Positions 52,694-61,252 of a DNA stretch of 64,000 nucleotides are shown here, piece by piece. The stretch lies in contig JADGDY010000006.1 in NCBI GenBank assembly GCA_016744655.1, forward strand, positions 20,413 to 84,412. The letters run 5' to 3'. The notes beneath the pieces were generated by a model. It did not search any database. It was given only the letters and a program-made list of their open reading frames with translations, and had not been told where the DNA came from. Position 1 is the first letter of the stretch; every line of letters starts with the position of its first letter. The position numbers were made by a program, and so were the translations under genes. Source of the DNA: Bacteroidales bacterium (lineage in GTDB: Bacteria > Bacteroidota > Bacteroidia > Bacteroidales > UBA12170).

Positions 52694-53545
52694 TTAACCT
52701 ATTTCGAAAGAGGTGATTCCAAATATTTTTTCAATGGGAAGCTTGGGGAATTCTCCTGTATACATTCTGGCTGTTTGAAAAACTTCTGTCATCTTGTGAC
52801 TCTTCACAAGTTCAAGAGCATTGCTGTTTATTTCTGGGATATCGATAAAAATAGGTTCATTTGTTTGTGCATGACCTATAAATGCCTCGAATAACTGCTG
52901 TGCTTGTCCAGCCTCTTCCGCAAATAATGGCGCAATTTTATATCCTTCTTTGCATTTCCTCATCAACCCATAGGCTTTTATATCACCCTCCTCTAAAATG
53001 GCATATCCATGTGAAAAAGGAAGCTGAATCCACTTTTCTATAAACTGTGGTCTTGGCACAGGGAAAAAACCTTTTTCAAACTTTTTAATTTGCTTAATGG
53101 TGACTTGATTTAGAGAAGTGATTTTTGGATTGGTTATTATTTGACCACTTCCATAGCCTTGGAATCTGATATTGTTATAAGCCAACTGAAAACCAGAAGA
53201 TTTATAGTTATCCTGTTGTTCAATTACTCCATCAAGTCCTATATTACAACCCTTGAGGTACTTCATTCCAGCTTGCCACATCTTAAGCCCGAAACCCTTG
53301 TTTCTATATCTAGGTTTTACAATGTAAAAGCCAAGAAAACCAAAGCTGCCGGAGTATTTAATTGCTGATATTGAAGCTATGGGTTCATTATTAAGATATC
53401 CTATAAAAAAACCATTATTGTCGGCTGCGTAATATGCTCCGATATCATTTAGGCCAGGGTTCCAGCCTTCTTGTGCAGCCCAGTCAATGACCATGTCAAG
53501 TTGAGATCTAGACACAGTTTTAATTTGAAAATTGCTAGTTATCAT
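52694..53545 (-). CDS. GNAT acetyltransferase with C-terminal YitH/HolE-like domain
   Basis: The frame opens at 53587, but MITSNFQIKTVSRSQL (start 53545, 283 residues) fits the family better. The N-terminal GNAT domain has GFLGFYIVKPRYRNKGFGLKMW, the acetyl-CoA loop RNKGFGL being clear, and LDGVIEQQDNYKSSGFQLAY. The second half (about 150-283) matches the extra domain found in YitH-type acetyltransferases (GYAILEEGDIKAYGLMRKC, IAPLFAEEAGQAQQLFEAFI). Substrate unknown. The 350-bp repeat copy B lies 89 bases upstream of this start. Confidence 0.82.
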   Translation of the reverse strand: MITSNFQIKTVSRSQLDMVIDWAAQEGWNPGLNDIGAYYAADNNGFFIGYLNNEPIASISAIKYSGSFGFLGFYIVKPRYRNKGFGLKMWQAGMKYLKGCNIGLDGVIEQQDNYKSSGFQLAYNNIRFQGYGSGQIITNPKITSLNQVTIKQIKKFEKGFFPVPRPQFIEKWIQLPFSHGYAILEEGDIKAYGLMRKCKEGYKIAPLFAEEAGQAQQLFEAFIGHAQTNEPIFIDIPEINSNALELVKSHKMTEVFQTARMYTGEFPKLPIEKIFGITSFEIG

Positions 53546-53633
53546 AACGTTAGTTTTGGGGAGGATAAAAGTAGTAATTATTCTCATAAAAAGTCAACAA
53601 AAATGAGAATCAATATGATTTTTCTAATTATTG

Positions 53634-54000
53634 GCTAAATCCTATTTTGATGCGCTAAACAAATTGGTTTTTTTTTCTCTATTGTGGGAGCAAAAAAAAA
53701 CGATAAATAGCCTTTTTGTAGTTCCGCTACTCTGTAGCTTATTCTTCTTTTTGTGATTTTTTTATAGAGGTAAGCGGGTGCAGACGCATTGGTGCAGCAT
53801 CGTTCCGATCTCTGACCCTTATAATAATTATACTAATACATTATTCTTTATTGCTTCAATTTGAAAGTGCAAAGCACCGCAATATCTATAAAAATAAGAA
53901 TACAATGAGTATTACAAGGTTGCCAGTTTAGTATTAAGTAGAAGCTGAATATTGAGCGACGTTGAAACAATTCAAATCTGGCATGAAATTAACAAATATG
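53634..54000 (-). repeat. ~350-bp dispersed hairpin-rich repeat, copy B
   Basis: Reverse complement of copy A (16653-17002) over its full length. The most conserved part is the run of about 100 bases around GGTCAGAGATCGGAACGATG and GCTACAGAGTAGCGGAACTA. Copy B has an extra TGTATTAGTATAA (13 bases) that breaks the open frame of copy A, while the stem-loops are kept: GTGC-TTT-GCAC, ATCG-GAA-CGAT and GCTAC-AGA-GTAGC. It lies between the GNAT and metallophosphoesterase genes. The remaining 213 bases to 54213 show nothing I recognise. Confidence 0.75.
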
Positions 54001-54213
54001 ATTTCAATGAAGCCAAAAGTGTTGGATTTTAATTAATAGCTTTCGAACTGAACTGAAAAGGAGGTAGTATCCACATTTATTAATACCTGTTAAGTTTTCC
54101 TTTTGTGTTGTATTTACCTATCTGGATAACCTAGGCCGTGAATAATCTTTTGAATTAAAGGTAATAGTACATGAAACTCTCTAGTAAATACTACGACTGG
54201 ATTTTAAATAAGA

Positions 54214-55362
54214 CTAGTTGTTTTTGAGCCTAATATTGACAATTTCGGAATCGTTACCCAAGCGAATTGGAATCACAGCTGTGCCATAACCCGATGAGAT
54301 ATAAAAATGAGATTCTTCCTTTTTTAGATAGCCCCAATCTTGCTCAAATATCATTCCTGTGATATAATTTAAAGGCCAAAATTGTCCATTATGAGTATGA
54401 CCTGAAAATTGGAAATCGATTCCCGCTTGACTAGATTCTTCCAATTTGTATGGTTGGTGGTCGATGAGGAGGGTAGGAAGTGAGGAGTTGAGTTCACTTT
54501 GTAATTCAGAGATACTTTTTCTAGGAATGCCTGAAGAAGTTTGAGCTTGTATATCATCGCGACCAATAATATTGAATTTCCCATCAATACATACACTGCT
54601 GTCTTTAAGTATGTGGATGCCATTGTCTTCAAAATGTTGTAATTCATTATGAGCTCCACTGATGTATTCATGGTTGCCGAGACAAGAAAAAACTCCATAT
54701 TTGGATTCTATATTTCTGAAATACTCCACCAGTTGATAATGCTGAACCACCTTTATATTGTCATCTATAATATCACCACCAATAAGTACCACATCAGGCT
54801 TTAATTCATTAATCATAGACACCAATCGTTTGGTCTTTTTATGGTTTACCATGGTTCCAAGGTGAATGTCGCTTACAGCTACTATATTTAGACTCTTAAG
54901 ATTGCTATTGGGTTTATGAATATCTATTTCTAAGGTTTTTACTTTGGGGTTAATAGTATTAAGAAAACCAATTATCATGACTATGGTAATTAAACCGAAT
55001 GTGCTTAAACCAATAATCAGTTTTGATTTGGTATAATTAGCAGTAATAAATTCGGGAAAGAATGGAATAAAATGATTTACTCCTCTCAGTATATCGAAAA
55101 AGATGATGCTGAAAATACCAAAAACAAAGAATCCTGCAGAAACAGCTCCAATTCTAATCAAAGCGTCAGTGAAGAAGTTTATAGAAGTTCGTTCTAAGAT
55201 TTTTCCAAGGAAAAAGGCAATAAGGATGAAGATGTAAATCCCTAAGGTGATTTTGGAAGTCATGATGGAAGCAGGAAAAGCTTGCCCCATTCTAGTAAAT
55301 AAGTAAATGCCTAATAAAGTAAATAGGCTGATTACTATGAATAGAAAAATTGCTATTCTCAT
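54214..55362 (-). CDS. Membrane-anchored metallophosphoesterase (YkuE-like)
   Basis: The 382-residue protein has four N-terminal membrane helices (to about 135) and a calcineurin-like phosphoesterase domain with all metal motifs: VSDIHLG (Asp165, His167), GGDIID (Asp197), GNHEYISG (near 230) and FSGHTHNGQFWP (near 328). Related proteins cleave lipid-linked pyrophosphates such as UDP-diacylglucosamine or act on phosphodiesters at the membrane. It follows the DUF4395 gene by 12 bases and is probably co-transcribed with it. Confidence 0.88.
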   Translation of the reverse strand: MRIAIFLFIVISLFTLLGIYLFTRMGQAFPASIMTSKITLGIYIFILIAFFLGKILERTSINFFTDALIRIGAVSAGFFVFGIFSIIFFDILRGVNHFIPFFPEFITANYTKSKLIIGLSTFGLITIVMIIGFLNTINPKVKTLEIDIHKPNSNLKSLNIVAVSDIHLGTMVNHKKTKRLVSMINELKPDVVLIGGDIIDDNIKVVQHYQLVEYFRNIESKYGVFSCLGNHEYISGAHNELQHFEDNGIHILKDSSVCIDGKFNIIGRDDIQAQTSSGIPRKSISELQSELNSSLPTLLIDHQPYKLEESSQAGIDFQFSGHTHNGQFWPLNYITGMIFEQDWGYLKKEESHFYISSGYGTAVIPIRLGNDSEIVNIRLKNN

Positions 55363-55374
55363 ATTTGAAAATCT

Positions 55375-55908
55375 TTAAACCTCACAAGAATCACCCATGC
55401 AATTAGGCTTTTCTTCGGGTTCCTTTAGTAATTTCATGTAAAGTGCGAGATAATATAGCTTACAGCCAATACAAATTCCAAAGGCCATTTCAACAAAAAT
55501 AAGGACCAGGCAAATAACACATAGTACACAAACCGGGATGAAATAACTCACATCGTTTTGTAAGAAAAGGGAAAGGATAAAAATGATGGTGGCTAAGGTT
55601 AATCCTAAACTCCAGGCAAATCGTTTTTGAACAGCTCCTATATAAATTGGCGTTTGTTTTCGTACTAATAATTTTGCCAAAAACATGGTGGGTGCAAACC
55701 TAGGATTAATAAATATTCCGATAATGAAATTTACCATTAAAAATCCAGAAACATAGCTTGCAACAGCATAGTTGTATCGGAAATATACCTGATTAAACGC
55801 CACTAAACCTAGTAAAAACATAATCCCTGCACTGGCTCTAAGATTCCTTTCATCTAGTACTTTGAAGGATTTTCCTTCTATATTCTCTCCAAAACTTAAA
55901 AATGACAT
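55375..55908 (-). CDS. DUF4395 membrane protein
   Basis: The 177-residue protein has four to five membrane helices and the DUF4395 hallmarks: VNFIIGIFINPRFAPTMFLAKLLVRKQ, ending with FGICIGCKLYYLALYMK. The C-terminal tail carries further cysteines (NCMGDSCEV). DUF4395 proteins often sit near thiol-sulfur metabolism genes, but none is adjacent here. A GC-rich hairpin lies just upstream (55951-55995). Confidence 0.78.
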   Translation of the reverse strand: MSFLSFGENIEGKSFKVLDERNLRASAGIMFLLGLVAFNQVYFRYNYAVASYVSGFLMVNFIIGIFINPRFAPTMFLAKLLVRKQTPIYIGAVQKRFAWSLGLTLATIIFILSLFLQNDVSYFIPVCVLCVICLVLIFVEMAFGICIGCKLYYLALYMKLLKEPEEKPNCMGDSCEV

Positions 55909-55950
55909 ATTCTATTCTTTATGGTTTGTATTCTATTCTTTATTAATTGT

Positions 55951-55995
55951 TTTTTTGTAGTCACCCTTTAGGATTTGGGGCAGAATTACAAAAAA
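55951..55995. repeat. GC-rich hairpin with T/A arms (CCCTTTAGG family)
   Basis: TTTTTTGTA (55951-55959) pairs perfectly with TACAAAAAA (55987-55995). The core is CACCCTTTAGGATTTGGGGC. It lies between two minus-strand genes and could act as a terminator for the reductase gene transcribed toward it. Confidence 0.6.
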
Positions 55996-56011
55996 TAATA
56001 CTCATGAGATA

Positions 56012-56599
56012 TTATATTAAAGTCTTTAAAATTTCTTTATAGCGAGATAAATCTTGGTCTATTTTGGGTGCTTTTTTCACATCGTAACATGCAAATCCAG
56101 GCAAGATTTCAAAGCCACAGAATTTATAAACAGATGTGATTCCAATAAGCGCCTCATCTAAATTTTTTCCTTGAAATAGATATTGTTCTGAATCATCGAA
56201 AGCAACTTGAGGAGCGTTCCATGTGGAAGATAGTAGAAGTTTTTTACCATGAGGAGTTCCACCAGAACCATATGGTTTGTCGTTTTGACGAGAACGGCCA
56301 TCGCTAATCACTATTTTTTTTCTGTCAATCAACTCGTTAAACACTTCGTCTATATACTTTTTGTAAGTCCAAGGCCCGGCAAACCAGTAGACAGGTGTTT
56401 GGGTAATGATTAAATCGGCCCACTCGTGCTTCTCCGCTTCTTCTTCAATTTGGTAGCCAGAATCTATAATTGTAGTTTTAACTTCATGATTAGCCTCCTC
56501 AAAAAAGTCCTTTGCAAAGTCTGCCAAATGTTGGTTGAGTTTGCCTTCAGAGCTTTCGTAATACTGATGTGCATTGATGATGAGGATGTTCTTTTTCAT
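56012..56599 (-). CDS. MdaB/flavodoxin-fold NAD(P)H quinone reductase
   Basis: The 195-residue protein has the flavodoxin-like fold of NQO/MdaB reductases: INAHQYYESSEGKLNQHL for FMN/FAD phosphate binding, DLIITQTPVYWFAGPWTYKKYIDEVF, and GGTPHGKKLLLSSTWNAP near the NAD(P)H site. MdaB-type enzymes reduce quinones by two electrons to avoid radical formation. It is monocistronic by spacing. Confidence 0.87.
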   Translation of the reverse strand: MKKNILIINAHQYYESSEGKLNQHLADFAKDFFEEANHEVKTTIIDSGYQIEEEAEKHEWADLIITQTPVYWFAGPWTYKKYIDEVFNELIDRKKIVISDGRSRQNDKPYGSGGTPHGKKLLLSSTWNAPQVAFDDSEQYLFQGKNLDEALIGITSVYKFCGFEILPGFACYDVKKAPKIDQDLSRYKEILKTLI

Positions 56600-57006
56600 T
56601 TCCTTGATTCTTTAATCATGTTTTGCAAATTTAATAATCAAGTTGTTCGGTGGTGTTAATGGAATGTTATTGAATTCACGATTATGATATAATTTGTTAA
56701 GGTGAATTGGGTGCTGAATTAGTTGTACAGGGTTTTTTAAAGTGGATTTTGACTTGATAGTCGGCATAAAAACCATTCTTTAAAATTATATTCCTTTGGC
56801 GATTTGAGTAATGATTTTGTTTATTGCCCGATTTAAAACTCGGGCTTATTGATTTGAAATAACTAAAAATAAAAGATGTTTAAATTCAGGCACCCTTTAG
56901 GAATGGGGCAATCCTGAATTACATTAATTTATCTATTCAAATAGAAAAAAGCCGCCCCCAGACGAGGACAGCAATCAAAAGGGTATGATACAGATGCTGT
57001 CTCTTT
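56600..57006. other. 407-base intergenic region with three hairpins
   Basis: No gene is visible. GCCCGA (56826-56831) pairs with TCGGGC (56840-56845). A GC-rich family hairpin lies at 56883-56920. GACAGCA (56967-56973) pairs with TGCTGTC (56995-57001) just downstream of the phytase stop on the minus strand; further on, the minus strand reads GGCGGCTTTTTTC, so this stretch is the likely end of the phytase transcript. Confidence 0.5.
56883..56920. repeat. GC-rich hairpin of the CCCTTTAGG family
   Basis: AATTCAGG (56883-56890) pairs perfectly with CCTGAATT (56913-56920). The core CACCCTTTAGGAATGGGGCA is close to that at 55961-55981. Confidence 0.6.
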
Positions 57007-58113
57007 TTAGAATCCTTTGAACTGATTATCGATTAATAGGGGAGGTTGAAATGATAATGATATTTCTTCCCAAGGGACCAATTTAAAGTTTTGCGTATTT
57101 GTTTTTCCGTTGGTTTCGTTTTCGCCATCTTGTGCTATAAAGAATCCCTTTGGGTAATCAGTTCCCATATTAAGGTTTATCACGTCAATACCATCAGTTT
57201 CGCAGGTCCCATCTATGTTTTTTCCGTCTCCAATTCTAAAGCTTCCAATATATTTATGTGGACTTTTCCTTTCGAAAATAGCATAGGAATTATTTCCCTG
57301 ACTCGATGCCAATAAATATCCTTTCCCATTTTTGGCAAAATAGAGTGTTAATCCTTCCACATCAGCCTTAATTTCTTTTTGTATAGTAGCATCACAAACC
57401 AGTTCTTTCTTAGAATTTCTATTCCTTAGGTTTAGTTTCCAGATTCCAAAATCTTCTTCTCCAATAAACAAGACTCCTTTTTGGTGGTCAGCAACTAATC
57501 CCTCACATTGATTTTCGAATTTGTAAGTTCTGATGTTTTTATATCTGATACTCTGCCCATCAAAGAATATTAAATTTTGCTCTAATAATCCATCTTTTCC
57601 AATAGAGATACTAAAAATTTCCTCTGTTTCTGGGTTTTTGTAGAAACAGAAGCCATATATTTCTTCTGACAAACTTGGTATCTTGAGGAGGGCTAAAGAA
57701 TCAACCGAAGAGTTTTGTTTATTATATCGATAAATAGAAACTGTATTGTCAGTTCTGTTTGAACCACCAATGATGTCTATTTTATCACTTCCCATGTTTA
57801 GTTGGTATTGAACATCGCAGTTGTTGATTTTTCCAACTGCTTTGAATGAAAGCAAGTCACCTTGTAGATTGTAAACTCCCAGTCCTTTTTGTTTGTCAGT
57901 TGCTATAATGGTGCTTTTGCTGGCATCCTTCTTATTATACCAAATGGCAGGGTCATCTGCCGCATCTCCTTCTGAACTAACTGATGTGGTTTGAGAACTT
58001 GCAAAGACATCAGGGAATTCATCATTGAAATTGCTTTTGCATCCACAGCTGATTAAATTTAAGGTTAATAGAACCACGATAGTATAATTTAATATGTTTA
58101 ATTTTTTTTTCAT
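57007..58113 (-). CDS. Beta-propeller phytase lipoprotein
   Basis: The 368-residue protein has a lipoprotein signal ending LISC and the beta-propeller phytase pattern: DAADDPAIWYNKKDASKSTIIATDKQKGL, quoted in part, NNCDVQY, CEGLVAD, ADVEGLTLY and SFRIGDG. The acidic residues in these motifs bind the calcium ions that hold phytate. It removes phosphate from inositol hexakisphosphate outside the cytoplasm. The receptor gene lies 60 bases upstream on the same strand, and the pair is a known arrangement in other Gram-negative bacteria. Confidence 0.9.
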   Translation of the reverse strand: MKKKLNILNYTIVVLLTLNLISCGCKSNFNDEFPDVFASSQTTSVSSEGDAADDPAIWYNKKDASKSTIIATDKQKGLGVYNLQGDLLSFKAVGKINNCDVQYQLNMGSDKIDIIGGSNRTDNTVSIYRYNKQNSSVDSLALLKIPSLSEEIYGFCFYKNPETEEIFSISIGKDGLLEQNLIFFDGQSIRYKNIRTYKFENQCEGLVADHQKGVLFIGEEDFGIWKLNLRNRNSKKELVCDATIQKEIKADVEGLTLYFAKNGKGYLLASSQGNNSYAIFERKSPHKYIGSFRIGDGKNIDGTCETDGIDVINLNMGTDYPKGFFIAQDGENETNGKTNTQNFKLVPWEEISLSFQPPLLIDNQFKGF

Positions 58114-58173
58114 TTATAGTTTTTTTTAAATAATGGCCAGCCATATAAGCTGACCTTTTTGATAAAACTCAAT

Positions 58174-60942
58174 CTACTCATTATCTAAAAACATGTCGAA
58201 TTTAATTCCAGCTGTTATTCTGGTATTATAGTATTCGGCTTGCATCATTCTGTCTACATGGCCTTGGTAGTATCTCAAAGGCTGGTTTGTTAAATTACTG
58301 GCATCCACAAATATTTTCCAATGTTTAGCAAAAGCATAATAACTGTTTACATCGAGGTAAAAAACTTGGTCGTACCATTTGTCATAGAACTCTGCTTCTC
58401 CAATTCCTTCAGAATCTCTGAAAGCACTAGCCCAATTTGCAGAAACTCTAATGCTAAATCCTTTATATTCCCAAGAAAGCGAAGCATTTAAATTGTTTTC
58501 TGGTGTTCCAGGTAAGGAAAGCTTTTCATCTTCTCTACCTTCAAGTTCGAAGTTCTTTACTTCGGAATAAATATAGGTGTAGTTGGCATAAACTCCAATT
58601 CCTTTAAGTGCCCCAGATAAAAAATCTAATTGTCTTTGGAATGCTATTTCGGCTCCAAAAATTGTAGCATCTCCACCATTTACTGTATTGCTATATTTAT
58701 CCCAAGTATGACCTTCGAATTCATAATCTCTTAATTCTGTTTCAATAATGAAATCGTTAATGTTTTTGTAAAACAATCCTCCAGAGAGCAAACCAATGCT
58801 TTTGAAGTAATTCTCATACATTAAGTCTAAATTGTTTGAAGTTGTAGGATTTAGAGAGGGGTTTCCTATCTTTATTTCATTGTCTTCCATATATACTTCT
58901 CTATAAGGAACCAAATCGTAGTAGTTTGGTCGTGCTAGAGTTGAGGTATATGCAAAACGTATGATTTGATTGTCATCAAGAGAGTATTTCAATTGTAAAT
59001 TAGGAAGAACATTGGTGTAGCTATCTGTAGCTTTAGGAGTTTGGTTAAGTTTATCTTCATCAGCATCATAACTATAGCCTTGAGATTCTAATGAAGTACT
59101 TTCTATACGTAGACCTACTGTAGCTTTCAGTTTCCTGCCAAGGTTTTGTTTTAACATGATATAGGCAGATGTGATGTTTTCTGTGGCATTATAATTCCCA
59201 GCTAATTCTTCATTAACTTTAGATTTATCAAAATAATCGAGGTTACTTAGATTTTGATTTGCTAAGAATTCGTTGTTTACAAAATGGCCTGATTGGTAAT
59301 CTCCAGCTAAGAAATTGTCTTTGGTTTTGTCAATAAGGTTTTGCTGTACTAAGGCGTTAAAAGAATCTTCATCGAGTGGTTCAAATTCATAGAAGTTATT
59401 GTCTCTTTGCTTTTCTTTACCACGGTATTTGGCTCCAATTTTAATTCGGTTTTCGAAGTCTCCGGTCATTAATGGGATTTCAAGATTTAACTTGGCTTTT
59501 AAATCAACTTCATCTGTATATTTATTTTCTTCTGTTAGTTCTTTTAAGCCATAGTTTGCATTGAAATCGGCATACTCTGGGTCAACGATAAAACTAGGCT
59601 TGTTTTGGTCAGAAAAGTTAGGTGTTACTTCTACATCTTTTGCTCTATATGAAATATACCTTTCGTTGGGACGTTCTTCGGATGCTTTGGCATAAGAAGT
59701 TGACCAGTCTAACTTAATATTACCTAAAAGATGCTCGCCCTTTAATTTTCCGGTCATGGTTCTTTGGTCTTCTAAACGAGCTGATTTATTATCGTTAGAA
59801 CCGCCTTTGGTCTGGCGACGAATCTCTGTATACCATTTGCCATCCTCTTCATTATACTCTATGTCTTTGTATCTTCTGCGAAATCTGTTTTCCCAATCGT
59901 TTCTGTGATTATAAATCCCGCTTAAAGTAATGGTATGTTTATCGTTAATCTTATAATCGAAGGCTAGTGAAGCACTTTTTCTAATTCTCTGTACTTCGTA
60001 TTGTCTTACTTGAAAATCTGTGGTGTAAACATTACCATTATCATCCTTTTCCCATTCCGCTTCTATATTATCAGAACCAAGAGGATTGTCATAATAGGAA
60101 CCACTAAATACCACACCAAGTTTATCATTGGCAAACCTTGTGGCAACAATAGCGGAGGCTGTTAAGGTAGGTTTGTTAGAGATAATATTATATCCAGAAC
60201 CTAGTGTAGCAGAAAACCTTGTGGAGGAAGGAGCCGAACGAGTAACCAAGTTAATGGAACCTCCAATAGCATCCGCATCCATATCTGATGATAAGGTTTT
60301 AGTTACTTCAATGGTTTGAATCATATCAGAAGGAATTAAATCTAATTGTACTGCTCTAATATCACCTTCTGCTGATGGCATTCTATCACCGTTAATAGTG
60401 ACTGAGTTTAATCTTGGTTCAGTTCCTCTCACATGACCGAAACGTGCTTCACCTTGGTCATATTGTACATTGATGCCAGGAATTCTCTTGATGGCATCCC
60501 CAATATTTGCATCAGGGAATTTCCCAACTTGGTCGCTGGCTACAATATTTGTAACATTATCATTTCCTTTTTGTTGGTTTAGAGCTTTGGCCTGCCCTTG
60601 TAACTGATATCCTATTTCTACTTCATTTAATAATAGACCAGGTGTTAATTTGAAATTAACTTCTGTGTTTTTACTTGCTTTAATTTCTACTTCTTTACTT
60701 GCAGACCCATAGCCGATATAGCTAACATTGATAGTTTGCTTTCCCACCGGAACTTGAACTAATGTGTAGAAACCATTCACATCTGATACGGTTCCGATTT
60801 CAAGAGCTTCTATATTAATATTAGCACCGGGAAGTGGTAATTTGTCGTCATCAAGTATACGGCCCGTAACGACGGAGGTGGATTGAGCTTTAATAATAAA
60901 ACTGAGTGATAATAACATGAATAGAAAGCTGATTTTCTTCAT
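58174..60942 (-). CDS. TonB-dependent receptor linked to phytase
   Basis: The 922-residue protein has a signal peptide (to about 19), a CarboxypepD_reg domain (about 22-105, GRILDDDKLPLPGANI), a plug (about 125-240, with SDMDADAIGGSINLVTRSAP) and a large barrel ending GIKFDMFLDNE. It belongs to the DADAIGGSINL type of receptors, different from the two smaller receptors at 43753-50387. Because of the phytase gene behind it, import of phytate, an inositol phosphate product or another phosphorylated compound is plausible. Expression may respond to phosphate, but I see no recognisable operator. Confidence 0.88.
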   Translation of the reverse strand: MKKISFLFMLLSLSFIIKAQSTSVVTGRILDDDKLPLPGANINIEALEIGTVSDVNGFYTLVQVPVGKQTINVSYIGYGSASKEVEIKASKNTEVNFKLTPGLLLNEVEIGYQLQGQAKALNQQKGNDNVTNIVASDQVGKFPDANIGDAIKRIPGINVQYDQGEARFGHVRGTEPRLNSVTINGDRMPSAEGDIRAVQLDLIPSDMIQTIEVTKTLSSDMDADAIGGSINLVTRSAPSSTRFSATLGSGYNIISNKPTLTASAIVATRFANDKLGVVFSGSYYDNPLGSDNIEAEWEKDDNGNVYTTDFQVRQYEVQRIRKSASLAFDYKINDKHTITLSGIYNHRNDWENRFRRRYKDIEYNEEDGKWYTEIRRQTKGGSNDNKSARLEDQRTMTGKLKGEHLLGNIKLDWSTSYAKASEERPNERYISYRAKDVEVTPNFSDQNKPSFIVDPEYADFNANYGLKELTEENKYTDEVDLKAKLNLEIPLMTGDFENRIKIGAKYRGKEKQRDNNFYEFEPLDEDSFNALVQQNLIDKTKDNFLAGDYQSGHFVNNEFLANQNLSNLDYFDKSKVNEELAGNYNATENITSAYIMLKQNLGRKLKATVGLRIESTSLESQGYSYDADEDKLNQTPKATDSYTNVLPNLQLKYSLDDNQIIRFAYTSTLARPNYYDLVPYREVYMEDNEIKIGNPSLNPTTSNNLDLMYENYFKSIGLLSGGLFYKNINDFIIETELRDYEFEGHTWDKYSNTVNGGDATIFGAEIAFQRQLDFLSGALKGIGVYANYTYIYSEVKNFELEGREDEKLSLPGTPENNLNASLSWEYKGFSIRVSANWASAFRDSEGIGEAEFYDKWYDQVFYLDVNSYYAFAKHWKIFVDASNLTNQPLRYYQGHVDRMMQAEYYNTRITAGIKFDMFLDNE

Positions 60943-61252
60943 TTTGATTTGATTTTGATTTGCTGCGAAATTAGTTTTACTGGTTTCAAATCGTGTTTTT
61001 TTGCTTTTATGTTAATGTTAGATTGTCGTTAATAAGGATATGAATTCTCATTCTGATTAAATGAAATTAACAGAATCTTTATGCAGATTCTTTCTTTTCA
61101 TTTTAATTGGAAAAAAAATGATGAAAAATTATAATAATGAGAATATGCTCATTATATTTGCAAAATATAATGTGACCAGACTCCCAATTTACTTTGTTTG
61201 ATTGTCAGCCTTCTCACCTAGAAAAATAAATTTTATTTATTAAACAAAATGA
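60943..61252. other. 310-base divergent intergenic region
   Basis: It separates the phytase receptor (minus) from the flavoprotein gene (plus). A palindrome overlapping a -7 box is annotated separately (61134-61160). The rest, including the side next to the receptor start, shows nothing I recognise. Confidence 0.6.
61134..61160 (+). promoter_or_regulatory. Palindromic operator overlapping the flavoprotein promoter
   Basis: ATAATGAG (61134-61141) and CTCATTAT (61148-61155) are a perfect inverted repeat with a 6-base spacer. The -7 box TATATTTG (61153-61160) overlaps the right arm, so a bound dimer would block transcription. The start codon is about 90 bases downstream. The half-site ATAATGAR also occurs at the tetR palindrome. 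Confidence 0.5.
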
